Shown here: positions 59,061-64,000 of the stretch, piece after piece
How positions within the stretch are numbered: position 1 is the first letter of the stretch
How the letters are laid out: every line of letters begins with the position of its first letter
Origin: Oreohelix idahoensis
Lineage: Eukaryota > Mollusca > Gastropoda > Stylommatophora > Oreohelicidae
Assembly (NCBI GenBank): GCA_024509875.1
Contig: JAMPIV010005830.1
Coordinates: 33,501-97,500 of the forward strand
Length of the DNA stretch: 64,000 nt
Reading direction: 5' to 3'
The notes under the pieces: model-generated
Told to the model about the DNA's origin: nothing
Databases searched by the model: none
What the model saw: only the letters and a program-made list of their open reading frames with translations
Position numbers and translations under genes: made by a program

Positions 59061-59522
59061 TGTTATTTTTTTTAAGGTGAGAGGAGAGGGAGTTTTGTTT
59101 TTTAGCACGAGACGAGCGGCGGCTGTTTTTCCATCTAGCAGGTCCCATTTATGTTTTGATTCGTATGGATTGTTGGTTTCTACACCTTTAATGAATATAT
59201 TCTATGAACCAGCATGGAATGGTTAGCGAGTGCAACCACTGAATAAAAGGTATTGTTTAATTAAGACGAAGTTAGATTTACTTCTTGAACACTAGTTGGA
59301 AGTTACATTGTTGACATTTGACTATCAGCAACAGAGTACTTCATTCTTACGATCACACAGCCAACACAGACGAGTCTACAACAACTACCTGGGTTTATTA
59401 CATCTCTTCTGTAACCACCATCTCTGGCGATAGCCAGTTTACAACAGAAGCACCTCATTTCTTCACCCTGTTACAAAACGACTTTACAACAGAAGTCCTA
59501 CATTTTTCCTCACCCTGTCACA
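59061..59522 (+). repeat. 3' LTR, unit 1
   Basis: Ends at CCCTGTCACA directly against (GATA)n. It has a few differences from the 5' LTR, such as AGGGAGTTTTG (59090) for AGTGAGTTG and a shorter ACACAGCC region. Confidence 0.85.
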
Positions 59523-59888
<366 letters not shown>

Positions 59889-60539
59889 ACCGTAAGGTCT
59901 ACCACGTCGTTTTAGCACTAAGGTGCTACCACTTTATTAGAGTTAGGGTAAGAATACTTTAGCAAGATTTAAACACTAAGTATTGTGTAGTAGCGATACA
60001 AGTAAAGAAACGGAAGTTATTTTTTTTTAAGGGGAGAGGAGAGTGAGTTGTTTTTAGCACGAGATGAGCGGCGGCTGTTTTCCCATCTAGCAGGTCCCAT
60101 TTATGTTTTGATTCGTATGGATTGTTGGTTTGTACACCTTTAATGAATATATTCTATGAACCAGCATGGAATGGTTAGCGAATGCAACCACTGAATAAAA
60201 GGTATTGTTTAGTTAAGACGAAGTTAGACTTACTTCTTGAACACTAGTTGGAAGTTACATTGTTGACATTTGACTATCAGCAACAGAGTACTTCATTCTT
60301 ACGATCACACAGCCACACACCAACACAGACGAGTCTACAACAACTACCTGGGTTTATTACACATCTCTTCTGTAACCACCATCTCTGGCGATAGCCAGTT
60401 TACAACAGAAGCACCTCATTTCTTCACCCTGTCACAAAACGACTTTACAACAGAAGCCCTACATTTTTCCTCACCCTGTCACAGTAACCTTTATTGGTTC
60501 CCGTGACCAACTCGTCTCCGTTGGTGCACCCATACTACA

Positions 60540-61718
60540 ATGGAAACAGACCAGCCGCAGCTGGAGCACCAGTTGGTATTGTTGCGACAGCAGAACCAAC
60601 AATTACAGCAACAGCTTCTTCTTCAGACACAGCAGGCAGCGTCACAACAACCCCTACCAGACTCTGATAATTTTCATACTGCTAATTTGAAGAACATAAC
60701 GGACACTTTGTGCAATGTTACTCAGTCCGCACATTTTCAGAACATTGCTTCAATTGTTACACCTTTTGATGGGGACCCCTCGTGGTTTAAGAAGTGGTTA
60801 GTGGACATAGAAAAGTACGTCTCATTAATCCCTACAGCTACAGATGAAGACCGTAAAAGGGTCGCATTTTTGTCGTCTCAGTCTCTGGTTACAGACTTCC
60901 TTCGACGAAGATTCAAGGACTTCCCTATGGAAACCTTCCCCTCCCTGAGAAAAGAGTTGATCCATCGTTATTCTCCAGTGACCGACTGTCAACACGCTTG
61001 GACTCTTCTCCGGCGCAATCATCAGGAGAAGCACGAACCTGTGCAATGCTATGGTGACCGGCTGCTCAATCTTTCTGAGGATGCCTTCTTGGAAGATTCT
61101 ATGCCTTCAGCGGATCTAGCCAAACATCTTGTTGGCATCTTCATTGACGGTCTCTCTACAGACTCGCTCAAACTTCATCTAACTCGAAAAGATCCTCAAT
61201 CCATCAATGAAGCCATACAGTTAGCAGTAGCCGAAGAGAACGTAAAGAAACGTTTTCAACAGCGTTTGGGACGTGACCCTCGAGTAGAACCTCAAGAAGA
61301 ACATGAACCGATGGACGTGAGTCATTATCGCTACAGTTGGCAAGGCCCACCTGCACAACAACGACCTGTTGCTTCTCCGTCAGGGACCCATTCAAGTTAT
61401 CAACATCGAGCGCGACATCATCGAAGTGGATAGGCACCTCTGATACATCAGGTATCTACGATTACTTGCTTCACCTGTGGTCAGCCTAATCATATATCTA
61501 GGAACTGTGTACACCGACAACAGCATCCTGTATGGCCACAAGCTAACACCCAGCCACAACCACGGAATCGCCAGCACAGTCAGGGACAACCTTACCAACC
61601 TTCGTGGCCTCCATTCACACCCATGCCACCCCGCCAAGGACCTTCACACTCTTTTTCCCGTGGACAGTCACACCCCAGACCTCTTATGGACCAGGGAAAC
61701 TACTGGAACACCCGTTAG
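60540..61718 (+). pseudogene. Gag, unit 2 (single in-frame TAG before the zinc knuckle)
   Basis: METDQPQLEHQLVLLRQQNQ opens the frame. It has the same core as unit 1 but with DPSWFKKWLVDIEKY where unit 1 has Arg and Gly in place of the two Trp, so unit 2 looks more like the ancestral form. The frame runs to a TAG at 61431-61433. The same frame then stays open through the CCHC knuckle CFTCGQPNHISRNC (61467-61508) and a Pro/Gln-rich tail to a TAG at 61716-61718, 393 codons in all. The stop could be a lesion or a read-through site. Confidence 0.85.
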
Positions 61719-62835
61719 CAAGGACCGTACCGGGTGCATTCAACAATTCCAAACGACCACCTTGCAGGGATAGGTCCTTTTATAGAAGAAGAACATTTGC
61801 TTCTCCACATGTTTATTTTTCTTCTCTGTCGTCTTCCTCTCCTGTTTCTTATGTCTCTCCTCCACATGTAATTCCTGATCCTTCCTCATGCCTTATTTCC
61901 ATAGCTAAGAAAAGCTACCGTGCGCTCATTGATACTGGAGCCACAGTAAGCCTTATTCGCGAGCAGTTATTTCGACAGCTTCGCAGACACGTTAGTTTTA
62001 TTTCCTCTTCTACTCTCTGGCCTCCGTTACTGGCGAACCTCTTCGTTCTCTTGGCACCGCAGTCATACGCCTTCAGATTGGCTCCCAGTTGGTTGAACAT
62101 CCGTTCATAGTAACAAGAGGTATGACTCGGAACTTCATTATCGGTCGTGACTTTCTTCTCAGTCATAACGCCCGAATCTATTTTGATTTAAAGCAGATCC
62201 GCATTAATGGTGAATACATCCCTCTCCAGGATGATATTCACATTGCTTCCCTGGTGCGTCTTACTGCTCCTGTAACTTTAAAACCTCATGCTGTTACTAT
62301 CGTTACTGGTCGGGTCAAACAATCCGATTATGTCTCTTCTGGCCACACTGTCCATGTAGAACTATTACCTGATACCGACATAAGTGATGACCCTTGCATC
62401 AATGTAGTAGACGGTATTGTTCAGGTATCTACGAAGCGTAATTTCCCTTTGATGCTCCTTAATGCCTCTGGAAAACCCACCACTATTCAGAGAGGCACTG
62501 TTGTTGCACAGTTGGCATCACATTCCTTGCCTCAACACGCCTCTATTCCTCCTCCCACTTGCCGTTCTTCTACTGCTCCTTCACATTTAATGGGCGGATT
62601 AAATCCTCCTCTCCGGTATCCCACCACTGTTGGTGCAGTTACAAATGCGAATTTACCACATTGTAACTTCCCTCCCCATCACCAATCATTTTCCTCTCCG
62701 GTCCTTACACCCCCTCATTTTGGCGACAGGAAGGATTATCGCCGTCCACCTCCTCCTCAGCCTCTCTTCCCACACCTTTCTCCTTCTCCTGCCTCTTCCT
62801 CGTCTATTCCCCCCTACACGACTTGCCCAGTTGAT
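61719..62835 (+). pseudogene. Protease and Pro-rich linker, unit 2
   Basis: Active site LIDTGATVSLIREQLFRQL (Asp codon 61931-61933). It has the same frameshift as unit 1 between STL and the VEHPFIVTRGM/GRDF half, and the same C-run frameshift before RT. Shared lesions show they predate the duplication. Confidence 0.8.
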
Positions 62836-63754
62836 GGAGCAATTGACAACTGACTCCCCACATGCCACTCGCATTCGCCAGTTTGTCAAGAAACATCAAG
62901 ACATTTTCGCTCTTTCAGATATGGAGCTGAAACAAACATCTACTGTAACCATGGACCTTCACACCACCACTGAAGTTCCTGTCTCTCTCAAGCCCTACCA
63001 CACTCCGTTACATAATAGGGAGACTGTGGAAAAGTCAATTGCGGATATGCTTGCCGCAGGCATCATAGAGAGATCTCGGTCCTCTTGGTCCTCCCCTATT
63101 GTAATTGTTACCAAGAAGGATGGATCACATCGCTTCTGTTGTGATTATCGGGCCTTGAATGCCATTACCAAGACCATCTCGTACCCTCTTCCTCGAGTTG
63201 ATGATATCTTGGCTACTATTGGCAAGTCTAAGTGGTTCACTACCCTCGACGCCCGATCTGGGTTTTGGTGTATACCAATGTACCCAGAAGCGAAAATTAA
63301 GTCCTCTTTCTGTACACACATAGGGAGTTATGCGTGGAACGTCATGCCTTTTGGCCTTATGGGCAGCCCTGCTACGTACATGTCCCTTATGGACGAAGTA
63401 TTGAAGGGCAATCAATCTTTTGCTTTGGCCTACGTTGACGATATCCTTGTTCACACTCCGGGATCCCTTGAGGACCACTTACTTCAAGTAGAACAAGTGT
63501 TTACACGCTTGAGGGCACATAAGGTTATGCTCAAACTGAGCAAATGTGCATTCCTCCAGACTGAAGCTAAATACCTTGGCTTTATCATTAATCAAGATGG
63601 CGTCCGACCGGACGATACCAAGGTCCAAGCCATTCGTGACATGCCTCCTCCTACCTCTGTCCGCCATGTTCGTGGTTTTTTGGGCATACGCCGCTCCTTA
63701 CTTGGTTATCCAAGACTTCAGAACAACCCCGCAAGCTCCAGACCTGGGCTCTGA
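62821..63754 (+). pseudogene. Reverse transcriptase, unit 2
   Basis: Same as unit 1, with YVDD at 63431-63442 and the same loss of connection, RNase H and integrase. The RNase H end remnant follows at 63734-63840. Confidence 0.9.
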
Positions 63755-63855
63755 ATCTTCAGAGTTATGATGCTACAATAGAGCATATCCCAGGGGAATA
63801 TAACACCATTGCTGATCTCCTATCATGGGTCCCGTACAATGCTTGTACTGATATC

Positions 63856-64000
63856 TGTTATTTTTTTTAAGGTGAGAGGAGAGTGAGTTGTTTTTAGCAC
63901 GAGACGAGCGGCGGCTGTTTTTCCATCTAGCAGGTCCCATTTATGTTTTGATTCGTATGGATTGTTGGTTTCTACACCTTTAATGAATATATTCTATGAA
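63856..64000 (+). repeat. 3' LTR, unit 2 (truncated by the window)
   Basis: Begins TGTTATTTTTTTTAAGGTGA like 59061 and runs to the window end. Confidence 0.85.

Larger units (their letters stand above)
55214..59522 (+). mobile_element. Gypsy element, tandem unit 1 (gag-PR-RT; RNase H and integrase deleted)
   Basis: LTRs at 55214-55682 and 59061-59522 begin (T/A)GTTATTTTTTTT and end CCCTGTCACA. The order is gag, protease, RT, then a remnant of the RNase H end running straight into the 3' LTR, without integrase and without an obvious polypurine tract. PR is followed directly by RT, the classical Gypsy order, so this is a different lineage from the other elements here. No target duplication is seen. 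Confidence 0.88.
60015..64000 (+). mobile_element. Gypsy element, tandem unit 2 (3' LTR cut by the window edge)
   Basis: 5' LTR 60015-60483, internal region nearly identical to unit 1, 3' LTR from 63856 to beyond the window. The RT frame (374 codons) and the second protease frame (254 codons) encode the same protein as in unit 1, residue for residue. The flank at 59889-60014 is also shared, so the copy arose by recent tandem duplication. Confidence 0.9.

Overview
The window looks like repeat-rich nuclear DNA from an invertebrate animal. It is AT-rich by eye, contains no convincing host gene, and is built almost entirely of transposable elements of metazoan type: RTE-like LINEs, Ty3/Gypsy LTR elements, Tc1/mariner, and piggyBac-like and hAT-like MITEs. 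Gypsy elements whose pol order is protease-integrase-reverse transcriptase are, from memory, common in molluscs, annelids, cnidarians and fish. I would guess a lophotrochozoan, perhaps a mollusc; this is inference only.

Layout. 1-2955: 3' part of a Gypsy-type element (retropepsin end, then an unusual ORF with a membrane segment) and a probable LTR. 3180-11310: three RTE LINE copies, one cut by a tRNA-derived SINE and one by a piggyBac-like MITE. 12330-24185: decayed copies of an unclassified repeat family (called RX here), a dead Gypsy gag-PR-IN, a mariner remnant holding a LINE fragment, and a 225-bp duplication. 24186-29640: a Gypsy copy in gag-PR-IN-RT order, followed by an antisense LINE. 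30636-38605: one RTE insertion with an inverted 5' end, split by a complete LTR element (31235-37902, 5-bp target duplication). 38610-42460: two RX copies in tandem. 43072-54016: a second complete Gypsy element with LTRs of about 2.4 kb, inserted in GATA-type microsatellite and carrying a Tc1-like transposon in one LTR. 54017-64000: GATA arrays and two near-identical tandem copies of a third Gypsy element (gag-PR-RT, integrase lost).

The most unusual object is the 31235-37902 element. Between its LTRs it encodes a long coiled-coil gag-like protein, then an RNA-recognition motif (RRM), then only the end of RT and an RNase H; protease, integrase and most of RT are absent. Coiled coil plus RRM is the layout of LINE-1 ORF1p and is not a feature I know from Gypsy Gag. 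The element at 43072-54016 has Gag, protease and integrase but no RT, and the tandem units at 55-64 kb have RT but no integrase. None of the LTR elements here is autonomous as it stands. Nesting order can be read in several places: SINE in LINE, LTR element in LINE, LINE in mariner, Tc1 in LTR, SINE in Gypsy pol.
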